A stretch of 64,000 bases of DNA from Paludibacteraceae bacterium (lineage in GTDB: Bacteria; Bacteroidota; Bacteroidia; Bacteroidales; Paludibacteraceae), in NCBI GenBank assembly GCA_017456885.1, contig JAFTIM010000005.1, forward strand, positions 1 to 64,000, read 5' to 3'. Below, in pieces: positions 44,612 to 53,593 of the stretch. Under the pieces are notes generated by a model. That model searched no databases, had not been told where the DNA came from, and saw only the letters and a program-made list of their open reading frames with translations. Made by a program: the position numbers and the translations under genes. Position 1 is the first letter of the stretch, and every line of letters begins with the position of its first letter.

Positions 44612-44619
44612 TACCTTTG
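44612..44619 (+). promoter_or_regulatory. -7 box for the radical SAM-deacetylase-proB operon
   Basis: TACCTTTG on the plus strand, 28 bp before the ATG at 44647. It is identical to the divergent box 25 bp away, and GTAGCA/TGCTAC arms (44585-44590, 44619-44624) link the two. Confidence 0.5.
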
Positions 44620-44646
44620 TGCTACGAGAGGAAAGTGGAATGTGAA

Positions 44647-45543
44647 ATGAAAATCAAACAGTTGTTTTATTTGCCATGGTGGTTTTTGCAAGCACGATTT
44701 TTAGGTCGCAGACGACCATTGCAAACCGTACTTTTCATTAGCGATCGTTGTAATCTGCAATGTAAGCATTGCAGCGTTTATCAACAGGAAAATCAGCACA
44801 ACATGACTTATAATGAGGTGCAACAACACCTCGAATATTCTTACCGGTTGGGTTCGCGTTATGTCGATTTCGAAGGTGGAGAGGTAATGATTTGGCGCGA
44901 TGGCGACTATCGTATCAACGACTTGATTGATTTGGCCAAGCGAATCGGCTTTTTCTCGGTAACCATCACTACCAATGCGCAGTTGCCTTTTGCAGGTTGC
45001 CGAGCCGATAGTATTTGGGTAAGCCTCGACGGCATCGGCCCTTATCACGAAGCAATAAGGGGGAAAGGAACTTTTGCCCGTTTGGAGAAAAACATCGCTT
45101 CGTGCGGACACAAACACTTGAGCGTGAATATGGTGGTCAATACGCTTAATTACGAAAGCGTGGACGAAACCATTGAGTATGCACGCAATAATCCTGCCAT
45201 CGACATGATTTCAATCAACTTTCATACGCCATTTCCCGATACGGAATACCTGATGATTGACAAGCAACTTCGTAACGAAATTATAGACCGTATCATCAAG
45301 TATAAGAAAATGGGGTATCCGATAATGAATTCTGTTTCAGGATTGAAAAAGATGAAAATTATGGATTTCGAGAAACGCTGTTGGGTAACCAATTTCGTTT
45401 ATCCTGATGGCTCGCATGGCAATTGTATCGGCGAAGGTACCGACATTTGCAACGATTGCGGCTTTTGTATGGCGGGCGAAATGGCATCGGTGTTTAATTT
45501 CTGTCCGGATACCATTTTCGCAGGATTGAAACTGCGTGGCTAA
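44647..45543 (+). CDS. Radical SAM protein with C-terminal cysteine cluster
   Basis: 298 residues from the ATG at 44647; a longer frame would start inside the promoter. The CNLQCKHC motif (C35, C39, C42) binds the SAM-cleaving [4Fe-4S] cluster, followed by the radical SAM elements VDFEGGEVMIW, VTITTNAQLPF and DSIWVSLDGIGPYHEAIRG. The C-terminus has a cysteine-rich segment (KRCWVT, GNCIGEGTDICNDCGFC) like the auxiliary cluster of SPASM or twitch proteins. It is followed after 11 bp by a deacetylase-like gene and then proB. Substrate unknown. Confidence 0.85.
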   Translation: MKIKQLFYLPWWFLQARFLGRRRPLQTVLFISDRCNLQCKHCSVYQQENQHNMTYNEVQQHLEYSYRLGSRYVDFEGGEVMIWRDGDYRINDLIDLAKRIGFFSVTITTNAQLPFAGCRADSIWVSLDGIGPYHEAIRGKGTFARLEKNIASCGHKHLSVNMVVNTLNYESVDETIEYARNNPAIDMISINFHTPFPDTEYLMIDKQLRNEIIDRIIKYKKMGYPIMNSVSGLKKMKIMDFEKRCWVTNFVYPDGSHGNCIGEGTDICNDCGFCMAGEMASVFNFCPDTIFAGLKLRG

Positions 45544-45554
45544 AACTTGTGTTT

Positions 45555-46865
45555 ATGAATCAGGTTTTAGTTTATTCTCCTCAAAGTTCTGTACGATTGA
45601 CGTATGCGTTGAAACTTTTTTCTGTACGGCTGGAGTTGAATTTTCGGCATACCGACAACCTCGAAGAATTTAAGAATGCGACTTCCGAACTCCGTATCAA
45701 CTATTCGAAACAGCCGATTGGCGGTGTTTTGCAGATAATTCCTATGTCGTTGTTGTTTGAAAACGGTATTCGACAACAACCTATTGTATGTTCGGAATGG
45801 CACTCGTTGCCTTGTTTTTTTGTTACCGATACGGAAAATGAAGCCTTGCCGTTCGATGTATTTGCCGCTGCATTTTATTTGGTAACGCGTTATGAAGAGT
45901 ACGTTTGTACAAAAACAGACAACCACGGACGTTTCCCTTGTAGCGAGAGCCTTGCTTTTCGGCAGTCGTATTTACAACGTCCGATTGTCGATTTATGGGC
46001 TTTCGAGTTGTTAAAGATGTTAAATCCGAATCATCGGATACAGCGTCGCTTTGAGTTGAAACCCACTATTGATGTCGATAATTTTTACAAATATCGTCGC
46101 AAAGGAATTTTCGGCTCTTTATTTTTGTTTGCAAAAGGTTTGCTGAAAAAGGATTTTGACGGAGTAAAAGCACGGTTCGATGTGCTGTTGCGAAAGCAAG
46201 ACGACCCGTTTTTCAACTTCGAGGCGATAATGACTTTGCATAAACAATTTTGCCTGATGCCACAATTCTTTTTCCATGTGGGCGGCAATGGGCGATTCGA
46301 TAAAAAAATGCTGTTTCCGACCATCTCAAAACGCTACGATAAGGTTATTCGGCAAATTGCAACAACGACCGATATTGGCATCCATCCTTCGTATAAAGCG
46401 GCTTTCTCGGAAAAAAGATTTCTGAAAGAAAAGCAACGTTTGCAAACGGTCTCCAAACAGACGATTGTTGCCAATCGTTTCCATTTCCTACGATTTAGAT
46501 TGCCTGAAAGTTATCGAATGCTTTTAAGGCTGGGCATCGAGAGCGATTATTCGATGCTTTATGCCGACGAGATGGGTTTTCGTGCAGGGACTTCGTTGCC
46601 GTTCCCGTTTTTCGATTTAGAGAAAAATGAGGAAACCGCACTGATGATTTGTCCTGTTCCCATTATGGATGCCACGTTGTTAAAACCGCACCAATGCATT
46701 GATAATGCCGCCATTGTTGTTGCCAAAATGTTGAATGATGTAAAACGTACACACGGGACATTTATAACGTTGTTTCACAATGAGCATTTGGCGAACAACG
46801 TCATTTTGAATTTCTACGAAGCAATACTAAAACAAGCAAAACAACTAACCGATGAAGATGTATAA
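45555..46865 (+). CDS. Polysaccharide-deacetylase-like protein (DUF7033-type)
   Basis: 436 residues from the ATG at 45555; a GTG at 45549 would add two residues. The N-terminal half includes LPFDVFAAAFYLVTRYEEY and HGRFPCSESLAF. The second half resembles the NodB fold, with KPTIDVDNFYKYRRKGI, PQFFFHVGG, TTDIGIHPSYKAAF and a late TLFHNEHLAN carrying a possible metal-ligand histidine. The match to canonical deacetylase motifs is partial, so activity is uncertain. It sits between the radical SAM gene and proB, whose start it overlaps by 14 bp. Confidence 0.72.
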   Translation: MNQVLVYSPQSSVRLTYALKLFSVRLELNFRHTDNLEEFKNATSELRINYSKQPIGGVLQIIPMSLLFENGIRQQPIVCSEWHSLPCFFVTDTENEALPFDVFAAAFYLVTRYEEYVCTKTDNHGRFPCSESLAFRQSYLQRPIVDLWAFELLKMLNPNHRIQRRFELKPTIDVDNFYKYRRKGIFGSLFLFAKGLLKKDFDGVKARFDVLLRKQDDPFFNFEAIMTLHKQFCLMPQFFFHVGGNGRFDKKMLFPTISKRYDKVIRQIATTTDIGIHPSYKAAFSEKRFLKEKQRLQTVSKQTIVANRFHFLRFRLPESYRMLLRLGIESDYSMLYADEMGFRAGTSLPFPFFDLEKNEETALMICPVPIMDATLLKPHQCIDNAAIVVAKMLNDVKRTHGTFITLFHNEHLANNVILNFYEAILKQAKQLTDEDV

Positions 46866-47934
46866 ATATAAACGAATTGCAGTAAAAATAGGCAGTAACG
46901 TACTTACCACATCAACAGGAATGCTTGACACGGAGCGTATGCAGCAACTTGTGAAACAAGTGTCCGAACTCCATAAAAACGGAGTGGAGGTTATCTTGAT
47001 TTCGTCGGGAGCGGTAGCTTCGGGACGGTCGGAAATTACGCCACGCAAAAAATTGGATTCGGTGGAAATCCGACAACTCTTTTCTGCTATCGGGCAGGTA
47101 AAGCTCATCAACAATTATTATAAGCTTTTTCTAAACAATGGTATTGTGTGCGGACAAGTGCTGACTACGAAAGAGAATTTCGGTACTCGCCGACACTATC
47201 TCAACCAAAAACAGTGCATGGAAGTAATGCTCGAAAATGGTGTGATACCGATTGTCAACGAGAATGATACCATTTCGGTTACGGAGTTGATGTTTACCGA
47301 CAACGACGAACTTTCGGGACTGATAGCCACCATGATGGACGTCGAAGCCCTCATTATTCTCAGCAATATTGACGGCATTTTCGATGGCGACCCTTCGTTG
47401 CCTACCACTTCACTTATCTACGAAGTTGCTTCCAATCAGAATATCGGACAGTATATACAGACAAGCAAATCGTCGTTCGGGCGAGGCGGTATGCTCACCA
47501 AATGCAAGATAGCTCGGCAGGTGGCTCGTGAGGGAATTCCGGTGTATATAGCAAATGGAAAAACGAATGAAATTCTTATAAAAATACTTAACGGAACAAC
47601 TTCTGTTTACACAAAATTTTTGCCCGAGGAGAAAGAAACTTCAAGCGTGAAAAAATGGATTGCCCATTCACGTGATTTTGCAAAGGGAAGCATTATGATA
47701 AATCAAGGTGCCAAAAATGCACTTTTGAGCAATGCGGCTCATAGCCTTTTGCCTGTGGGGGTAGTACAAGTGAATGGCGAATTTCAGCGACACGACATTG
47801 TTACTATTGTCGATGAGAGTAATAGTCCGATAGGCGTCGGTAAAGTCGAATTCGACCACGAAAAAGCAAGGCTTCTGGCGGGAAAGTCGCACCAAAAGCC
47901 TCTGATTCATTACGATTATTTGTGTTTATTTTGA
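46852..47934 (+). CDS. proB: Glutamate 5-kinase
   Basis: First step of proline synthesis: phosphorylates glutamate. 360 residues (or 358 if the ATG at 46858 is used). Amino-acid-kinase fold: IAVKIGSNVLT, VILISSGAVASGR, IVNENDTISV, FTDNDELSGLIATMM, ILSNIDGIF and FGRGGMLTKCKIAR; a C-terminal PUA domain covers about residues 270-350. The usual partner proA is not adjacent. The start lies inside the preceding gene (14-bp overlap), so the three genes are co-transcribed. The 3' end overlaps the convergent HD-hydrolase gene by 9 bp. Confidence 0.95.
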   Translation: MKMYKYKRIAVKIGSNVLTTSTGMLDTERMQQLVKQVSELHKNGVEVILISSGAVASGRSEITPRKKLDSVEIRQLFSAIGQVKLINNYYKLFLNNGIVCGQVLTTKENFGTRRHYLNQKQCMEVMLENGVIPIVNENDTISVTELMFTDNDELSGLIATMMDVEALIILSNIDGIFDGDPSLPTTSLIYEVASNQNIGQYIQTSKSSFGRGGMLTKCKIARQVAREGIPVYIANGKTNEILIKILNGTTSVYTKFLPEEKETSSVKKWIAHSRDFAKGSIMINQGAKNALLSNAAHSLLPVGVVQVNGEFQRHDIVTIVDESNSPIGVGKVEFDHEKARLLAGKSHQKPLIHYDYLCLF

Positions 47935-49968
47935 ATTGTTTTCTTGCTTTTTCTCCAATTCGGGATACGAAATGCGGACGTGGTAAATGTTTTTGAGCTT
48001 TTCCTTGAAAACGGCTTTTACTTGTTCGATGTGTCGAAACGTTATCGGAGCGTTTTTGAATGCTCCTTCGGCTATTTGATTGTCAATAACCTTTTCTACC
48101 GTTTTGTCAATCGACTCTTCGGAATGTTCGGGTAAGCTTTTTGAAGTTGCTTCTACGGCATCGGTCATCATCACCACAGCCGTCTCTTTTGTGTTGGGCA
48201 GGGGACCTTTGTATGAGAATGCCTCTTCGTTGATGGGGCGGTCGGGATATTTGTTTTTAAATGAGTTGTAGAAAAATCGCGTTTTGCTTTTGCCGTGATG
48301 TGTACGAATGAAATCGATTACTTGCGATGGCAAATCGTTTTTTTCTGCTATTTTCACTCCGTCGGCCACATGCGAAATAATAATTTTTGCGGCGTCTTCA
48401 AACTCTTTTTGTGCCAGCGGGTTGTTGTTTCCTAACTGATTTTCGGTAAAATACATCGGGTGTTCCATTTTACCGATATCGTGATAGAGTGCTCCCGTAC
48501 GAGTCAGCAACACATTCGCATTGATACTTTTTGCAGCCTCTGTAGCCAGATTTGCCACCTGAAGCGAATGTTGAAATGTGCCGGGTGCCGTTTCGGCAAA
48601 GCGTAGCAGCAATTTGTTGTTGACGTTTGAAAGTTCTACCAATGTAATATCCGATAAAAATCCGAATGCTTTCTCGAAAAGGAATATCAATCCGTAAGCG
48701 AAAAGCAACATAAAACTATTGAGCAGGAAGTTGATGTAGGTTTTCCATTCTATCTCCAAAAAGTCGCCTTTGAGCATCAGCACGCAAGCTGTGTACATAA
48801 ACGCATACGATAAAAATATCAGGCTTGCCGTGCGTACAAGTTGAGAGCGTTGCGTAAGATTTTTCAGTGATGATACGGCTGTCATTCCTGCAGTGATTTG
48901 CAATACAATAAATTCCAACGGAGCAGGTACCACGTACGACACAAGCAGAATGGTGATGATGTGTGTAAACAACGCCGTTCGCGAATCGAAAAATATACGC
49001 ACAATGATAGGTTGCAATGCGAAAGGTACAAGGTAGATGCTCCAACTCGTATGTGTAACAACCAATGCTGCCAACGCTACCATTGATACGACCATTATCA
49101 GCATAAAAAGCAGATTCTTGCTTGAAGTCGCTATTTTGGGGCGGAATAGCAACAAATAGAAAGCAAAAAGCAGAAGAATGCCTGTTACAAAAACAATTTC
49201 ACCGAAAATCATTACGTATTCTTTGTTTTTTGATAACTCCTGACGTTCGGTATGGTTTTTTAAAGAGGAAAGAATCATAAAAGTTGTTTCGTCAACAACC
49301 TCTCCCGGACCGATTATCCGTTCGCCTTTTTGCACCATGCCCTCCGAAAGCGAAACGGTGGCCAACAAATCTTCTTTTGCTTTTTCCGATAACACTTTAT
49401 CGTATATCAGGTTGGAGGTTAAAAAACGACCGAGGTTCAGAAATTTCAGATTGTTGCCGTGAAACAACATTGAATCCAGATATTCGTAAGCCGATTTGTT
49501 GGTAAAGAAACTGTTAGCCGATATCGTTTGGGTTTTTATCCCGTCAATTACAAATACGTTACGGCAGTGCATCTCGTCCAACATTGTTTTGTCTTCAATG
49601 CCGATAATACCTCTTCGATATATCTCTTGCAATGCCTCTTTCAACAATATTTTGGTAGAAGCATCAATGTTGTTATCGGCACTCATCGCATCAATTTTTT
49701 CGACTATAACATCGTCGTTTTTCCTGAAATACGGCGCATAGTGCAGCATGACACTATCACGTTCTTTTTTTAATCTCTCTTCCGACTTCAATATCGGAAA
49801 ATCATAGGGCGATGTCAGTAATTCGTATTGCCAAGGACGATTTTTGTCAAATTGGTAACGAAAACGCTGTTTTTGTGGTAAAAGATAGAACACTAATGCT
49901 ACTGCAAGTACAAAAAATCCGATGTGGAGCGTATCCCGTAACCCTCGTTTTGTAATTCTGATTTTCAT
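47926..49968 (-). CDS. PgpH-like 7TM-HD phosphohydrolase (likely c-di-AMP hydrolase)
   Basis: 680 residues. N-terminal membrane helix (about 15-30), an extracytoplasmic domain of about 230 residues (IVEKIDAMSADNN, NSFFTNKSAYEYLD, EGMVQKGERIIGPGEVV), seven membrane helices from about 255 to 460, then an HD domain with ETAPGTFQHSLQVANLATEAA, GALYHDIGKMEHP, IISHVADGVKIA and IRTHHGKSKTRFF. This is the architecture of PgpH, which degrades cyclic di-AMP in Firmicutes; the function in Bacteroidota is inferred. The last 9 bp overlap convergent proB. Confidence 0.9.
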   Translation of the reverse strand: MKIRITKRGLRDTLHIGFFVLAVALVFYLLPQKQRFRYQFDKNRPWQYELLTSPYDFPILKSEERLKKERDSVMLHYAPYFRKNDDVIVEKIDAMSADNNIDASTKILLKEALQEIYRRGIIGIEDKTMLDEMHCRNVFVIDGIKTQTISANSFFTNKSAYEYLDSMLFHGNNLKFLNLGRFLTSNLIYDKVLSEKAKEDLLATVSLSEGMVQKGERIIGPGEVVDETTFMILSSLKNHTERQELSKNKEYVMIFGEIVFVTGILLLFAFYLLLFRPKIATSSKNLLFMLIMVVSMVALAALVVTHTSWSIYLVPFALQPIIVRIFFDSRTALFTHIITILLVSYVVPAPLEFIVLQITAGMTAVSSLKNLTQRSQLVRTASLIFLSYAFMYTACVLMLKGDFLEIEWKTYINFLLNSFMLLFAYGLIFLFEKAFGFLSDITLVELSNVNNKLLLRFAETAPGTFQHSLQVANLATEAAKSINANVLLTRTGALYHDIGKMEHPMYFTENQLGNNNPLAQKEFEDAAKIIISHVADGVKIAEKNDLPSQVIDFIRTHHGKSKTRFFYNSFKNKYPDRPINEEAFSYKGPLPNTKETAVVMMTDAVEATSKSLPEHSEESIDKTVEKVIDNQIAEGAFKNAPITFRHIEQVKAVFKEKLKNIYHVRISYPELEKKQENNSK

Positions 49969-49990
49969 ATTATTACGAATAAAATCACGC

Positions 49991-49998
49991 CAAAGATA
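49991..49998 (-). promoter_or_regulatory. -7 box for the HD phosphohydrolase gene
   Basis: TATCTTTG on the minus strand, 23 bp before the ATG. Confidence 0.5.
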
Positions 49999-50059
49999 AA
50001 AAATAAAGCCGTGTTTTATTATTATTTATCAAAGCAATCGTTTCTGAAAAAATGTTTCA

Positions 50060-50067
50060 TACTTTTG
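50060..50067 (+). promoter_or_regulatory. -7 box for the outer-membrane protein gene
   Basis: TACTTTTG, 31 bp before the ATG at 50099. Confidence 0.5.
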
Positions 50068-50098
50068 TACAAGACATTATTCCTCCATAGAAAGTGTA

Positions 50099-51190
50099 AT
50101 GAAGCACAAGACACTCATACTTTTTGCATTGTTTTTGCCCCAAATGCTGTTTTCTCAGCAATTTCTTTGGGATATCGACTTTCGTTTTCAGTTCGACAAC
50201 CGTGAGTATAAAAGCCTGCTCACGCATTCGGGAACGCTTTTTGGTGCCAAACTTGCTCCCGAAATCGGTATCGGTTGGGATAATGCAAAGAAAGGTACTA
50301 ATGCACTTATGCTCGGTGTTGATGTTACAGCCGATTTTGGAGCAAAAATGTTTAACACCATTCCGGAATTGCTGCTTTACTACAATTATCGTTCGCCACG
50401 TTTTAATGTTTACGCCGGTTTGTTGCCTCGCAATCGTATGATAGGCGATTACTCGAATGCGTTTTTCAACGACTCGATTCGTTTCTACGATGCCACTATC
50501 GAGGGATTGTTGCTTCACTATAAAGACCCTTGGGGGTATGTGGAGTTCGGTTGCGATTGGAATAGTATGTATTCAAAAGAAAATCGCGAGAAATTTATGT
50601 TGTTTTCGGCCGGAAAGTTCCTTTACAAATGGTTTAATATGGGCTATGCTTTTCAGATGTATCACTTTGCGGGAAGTTATACCGAAAAGGGCGTTATCGA
50701 CAATCTTTTGTTCAGTCCTTATGTGGGTTTTGATGTATCAAGTATTACACCGTTGGATACTTTGTATGTGAAAATTGCCTATTTGCAGGGTTATCAGTGG
50801 GATAGACCGCAAGGTGTTTCTGCTCGTAAATATCCTAAAGGCGGACAAATTGATTTTGGTATCGAGAAATGGGGTGTCGGTATTTATGATGCTTTTTATT
50901 TTGGAGAGAATCAAATGCCTTATTTCGAGCAACATGGACATAAACTTTATTGGGGAGAAGACTATTACCGTACCTCTAAACTTTATAATCGTTTGGAGGT
51001 GTATTGGCATCCGTTAAGGAGTGCCGATCTCGACCTCAAAATAAAGTCGGTGCATCATTTCGAAGGCAAGCACTGGGGTTGGCAACAAGTGGTTTGTTTG
51101 GGTGTAAATGTCAATAATGGAATGTTTCAGTCGTTTAAAAACAGCAAAAAATGGTGGAAAAAGGAAAAAGACTCCACTCAAAAACAATAA
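50099..51190 (+). CDS. Predicted outer-membrane beta-barrel protein
   Basis: 363 residues. Signal peptide MKHKTLILFALFLPQMLFSQ. The mature protein is rich in aromatic residues and alternating polar/hydrophobic strands (FLWDIDFRFQFDNREY, RFNVYAGLLPRNRMIGDY, YVEFGCDWNSMYS, LYNRLEVYWHPL), as expected of an outer-membrane barrel. It contains GLLPRNRMIGDYSNAFF, which may be a conserved loop. The C-terminus is lysine-rich (NSKKWWKKEKDSTQK) rather than ending in the classical aromatic residue. No specific family was recognised; a porin-like or substrate-binding role is possible. Confidence 0.65.
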   Translation: MKHKTLILFALFLPQMLFSQQFLWDIDFRFQFDNREYKSLLTHSGTLFGAKLAPEIGIGWDNAKKGTNALMLGVDVTADFGAKMFNTIPELLLYYNYRSPRFNVYAGLLPRNRMIGDYSNAFFNDSIRFYDATIEGLLLHYKDPWGYVEFGCDWNSMYSKENREKFMLFSAGKFLYKWFNMGYAFQMYHFAGSYTEKGVIDNLLFSPYVGFDVSSITPLDTLYVKIAYLQGYQWDRPQGVSARKYPKGGQIDFGIEKWGVGIYDAFYFGENQMPYFEQHGHKLYWGEDYYRTSKLYNRLEVYWHPLRSADLDLKIKSVHHFEGKHWGWQQVVCLGVNVNNGMFQSFKNSKKWWKKEKDSTQKQ

Positions 51191-51241
51191 AAGCGATTTG
51201 TATGCGTTTTATTTTTGAATAACATAAAATAATAATTGCCT

Positions 51242-51391
51242 ATGACAAACATTACTCCCTCTACCAACAAAAATACGAGCAACAAACAAAAAAGTCCTAA
51301 AGAGTCCACACTGAGAGCGATTCTCGACTTTGCTGCTACCTACCGGTTCAAGCATACCGATTTCTTCGATATTGAATATTCTTTAAACTAA
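51242..51391 (+). CDS. Small protein of 49 residues, conserved-looking, unknown function
   Basis: ATG at 51242, TAA at 51389-51391, six bases before rpe. The first 20 residues are Asn/Thr/Ser/Lys-rich and probably disordered; the rest (STLRAILDFAATYRFKHT, FFDIEYSLN) would form an amphipathic helix and a short tail. Short Bacteroidales proteins with a similar TLRAIL-x-FA core and an LN end exist, as far as I recall. The gene fills the gap between the barrel gene and rpe, and no other feature explains that gap. Role unknown; it could be a leader or a stand-alone small protein. Confidence 0.55.
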   Translation: MTNITPSTNKNTSNKQKSPKESTLRAILDFAATYRFKHTDFFDIEYSLN

Positions 51392-51397
51392 AACTTT

Positions 51398-52045
51398 ATG
51401 GCAAAAATAGTTGCTCCTTCTTTGCTTTCGGCAAATTTCGGCAATTTGGCTGCCGATGTCGAAATGGTTAATAAAAGTGATGCCGAATGGTTACATCTCG
51501 ATATTATGGACGGTGTTTTTGTGCCCAACATTTCGTTCGGTATTCCTGTTGTAAAAGCCGTGCGCAAGCTTACCGATAAGTTTTTGGACACGCATCTGAT
51601 GATTGTGGAACCGGATAAATACATCGATCGTTTTGCCGATTGCGGTGTAGATATGCTGAATCTGCATTACGAGGCTTGCACGCATCTGCATCGTGCCATA
51701 CAGCATATTCATTCGCGCGATATGAAAGCAGGTGTTACGCTTAATCCGAGTTCTCCTGTGTCGTTGCTCGAAGATATAGTGTGCGATGTAGATATGGTGT
51801 TGCTCATGGCTGTGAATCCGGGATTCGGAGGGCAACCTTTTATAGAAAACACTTACAACAAAGTAACCCAATTAAAAGAACTTCTACTTCGTAAAAACAG
51901 CAACGCTCTGATAGAAGTAGATGGCGGCGTAAACCATACGAATGCTCCAAAGTTGTTTGAAGCGGGTGCCGACGTGTTGGTAGCGGGACAATATGTATTC
52001 GGGTCGAAAAATCCGCATGAAGCCATTCGAAAACTTTTGCAATAG
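51398..52045 (+). CDS. rpe: Ribulose-phosphate 3-epimerase
   Basis: Pentose-phosphate pathway: interconverts ribulose 5-phosphate and xylulose 5-phosphate. 215 residues: APSLLSANFGNLAADVEMV, WLHLDIMDGVFVPNISFG with the metal ligand and catalytic Asp, DTHLMIVEPDKYID, LNLHYEAC, MAVNPGFGGQPFI, EVDGGVNHTNAP and LVAGQYVFG. TIM-barrel enzyme of normal length. Followed by a two-way terminator. Confidence 0.97.
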   Translation: MAKIVAPSLLSANFGNLAADVEMVNKSDAEWLHLDIMDGVFVPNISFGIPVVKAVRKLTDKFLDTHLMIVEPDKYIDRFADCGVDMLNLHYEACTHLHRAIQHIHSRDMKAGVTLNPSSPVSLLEDIVCDVDMVLLMAVNPGFGGQPFIENTYNKVTQLKELLLRKNSNALIEVDGGVNHTNAPKLFEAGADVLVAGQYVFGSKNPHEAIRKLLQ

Positions 52046-52068
52046 CAAAAATTTTTTTCCCGATAAAT

Positions 52069-52106
52069 AAAGAAGGACACTCTCTTTGAAGTGTCCTTCT
52101 TTGTTT
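52069..52106. terminator. Bidirectional terminator between rpe and the nucleoside transporter
   Basis: Arms AAAGAAGGACACT (52069-52081) and AGTGTCCTTCTTT (52090-52102) with an 8-base loop, followed by GTTTT on the plus strand and an A/T-rich flank on the other side. Confidence 0.88.
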
Positions 52107-52132
52107 TGCAATGCTTCAACTCTGAAAGCGAT

Positions 52133-53416
52133 TTATAATTTGTCGGGGTTGTGTTTGTATTTAAAAAATATAGCAAACAGCACGGCTACTACTAAAGCAA
52201 ATCCTGCAAAAATATACCAACTTGTTTGCCAGCCCGACCAAATGTCTATCGGACTTGCACCGGCGCTTTCTTTTGCATAAACGAAATGATTGACAATGGC
52301 TTGAGCAGAAAGAGTCCCGATGGTTGCACCAAAGCCATTCGTCATCATCACAAAAAGACCTTGTGCAGACGAACGCAAATGCTTGTCGGCTTCCAAATCG
52401 ACATACAACGAACCGGAAATGTTGAAAAAGTCGAAGGCTAAACCGTAAACAATACAACTCAATACAAAGAACAATACATTTGGGAATTCGGGATTTCCTA
52501 CACCGAATAATCCGAATCGCAATACCCATGCCAGCATGGACATCAGCATCACCATTTTGATTCCGAATCGTTTAAGAAAGAAAGGAATAAACAAGATACA
52601 TACCGCTTCGCATATTTGCGATATGGAAATCAAAAGGTTAGGGTGTTGCACGGCAAAAGTGTCAACAAATTCGGGTATATTCTTGAAACTATCCAAGAAC
52701 GGGTTGGCATAGCCGTTGGTTACCTGCAAGCACATACCCAGCAACATGGAAAAGACAAAAAAGATAGCCATTCTTTTTTGTTTGAAAAGAGAGAAAGCCT
52801 CCAACCCCATTGCCTCTATCCACGACTGTTTTTCTTCTGGTTTTCCTTTTACGGGACATGCGGGGAGTGTCAATGAATAGATAGCAAGCACAAGACTTAA
52901 TCCGCCACTTACTACATATTGCCAACTGGTGCTTTGCAATCCGCATAAATCAACTGCCCACATGGTAACGATAAATCCTACGGTACCTAATACGCGGATC
53001 GGCGGAAAATCTTTCACCGTATCCAACCCGGCTACATTCAGTGCGTTGTAAGCTACCGAATTACTCAATGCAAGGGTAGGCATAAAGAATGCAACAGAGA
53101 GTGTGTAAAGAGAAAACAGAGGGGAAAAAAGGACGGTTTCGGCAGCTATGTAGCCATATAAACCTGCCCCTATCATAAAAACACCTGCAAGAAAATGACA
53201 GATGCTCAATAGCTTTTGTGCAGGTATCCAACGATCTGCCACAATGCCCATAATAGCAGGCATAAACAAACTCACAATGCCTTGTACGGAATAAAACCAT
53301 CCGATGTTTGTACCCATTCCATGGTTGGCAAGATAGTTCCCCATGCTGGTCAGGTATGCTCCCCATACGGCAAATTGGAGAAAGTTCATTACAATAAGTC
53401 GCAATTTCAATTTCAT
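52133..53416 (-). CDS. Nucleoside:H+ symporter family MFS transporter
   Basis: 427 residues, 12 predicted membrane helices. N-terminal MKLKLRLIVMNFLQFAVWGAYLTSMG and the loop VADRWIPAQKLL match the NupG-like nucleoside:H+ symporter family, with DFPPIRVLGTVGFI in the first half and FDFFNISGSLYVDLEAD in the second. Likely imports nucleosides for salvage; the exact substrates cannot be read off. Single-gene unit with its own promoter. Confidence 0.9.
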   Translation of the reverse strand: MKLKLRLIVMNFLQFAVWGAYLTSMGNYLANHGMGTNIGWFYSVQGIVSLFMPAIMGIVADRWIPAQKLLSICHFLAGVFMIGAGLYGYIAAETVLFSPLFSLYTLSVAFFMPTLALSNSVAYNALNVAGLDTVKDFPPIRVLGTVGFIVTMWAVDLCGLQSTSWQYVVSGGLSLVLAIYSLTLPACPVKGKPEEKQSWIEAMGLEAFSLFKQKRMAIFFVFSMLLGMCLQVTNGYANPFLDSFKNIPEFVDTFAVQHPNLLISISQICEAVCILFIPFFLKRFGIKMVMLMSMLAWVLRFGLFGVGNPEFPNVLFFVLSCIVYGLAFDFFNISGSLYVDLEADKHLRSSAQGLFVMMTNGFGATIGTLSAQAIVNHFVYAKESAGASPIDIWSGWQTSWYIFAGFALVVAVLFAIFFKYKHNPDKL

Positions 53417-53438
53417 AGTGTTAAATTTTTATAATATG

Positions 53439-53446
53439 CAAAGTTA
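53439..53446 (-). promoter_or_regulatory. -7 box for the nucleoside transporter
   Basis: TAACTTTG on the minus strand, 22 bp before the ATG at 53416. Confidence 0.5.
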
Positions 53447-53553
53447 AGGTTTTCTTTGAAGAAGTAACACATTTCTTGCAACAAGCGACTTTTATCGGAT
53501 TTGAAATATCATTTTGAAAAAATGTATGAACTTTTAAAACGAAATTTTTGTTG

Positions 53554-53561
53554 TATCTTTG
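53554..53561 (+). promoter_or_regulatory. -7 box for the wHTH gene
   Basis: TATCTTTG, 32 bp before the ATG at 53594. Confidence 0.5.
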
Positions 53562-53593
53562 TGCCGTTTAAATAACTTAAAAATATTTTTATT

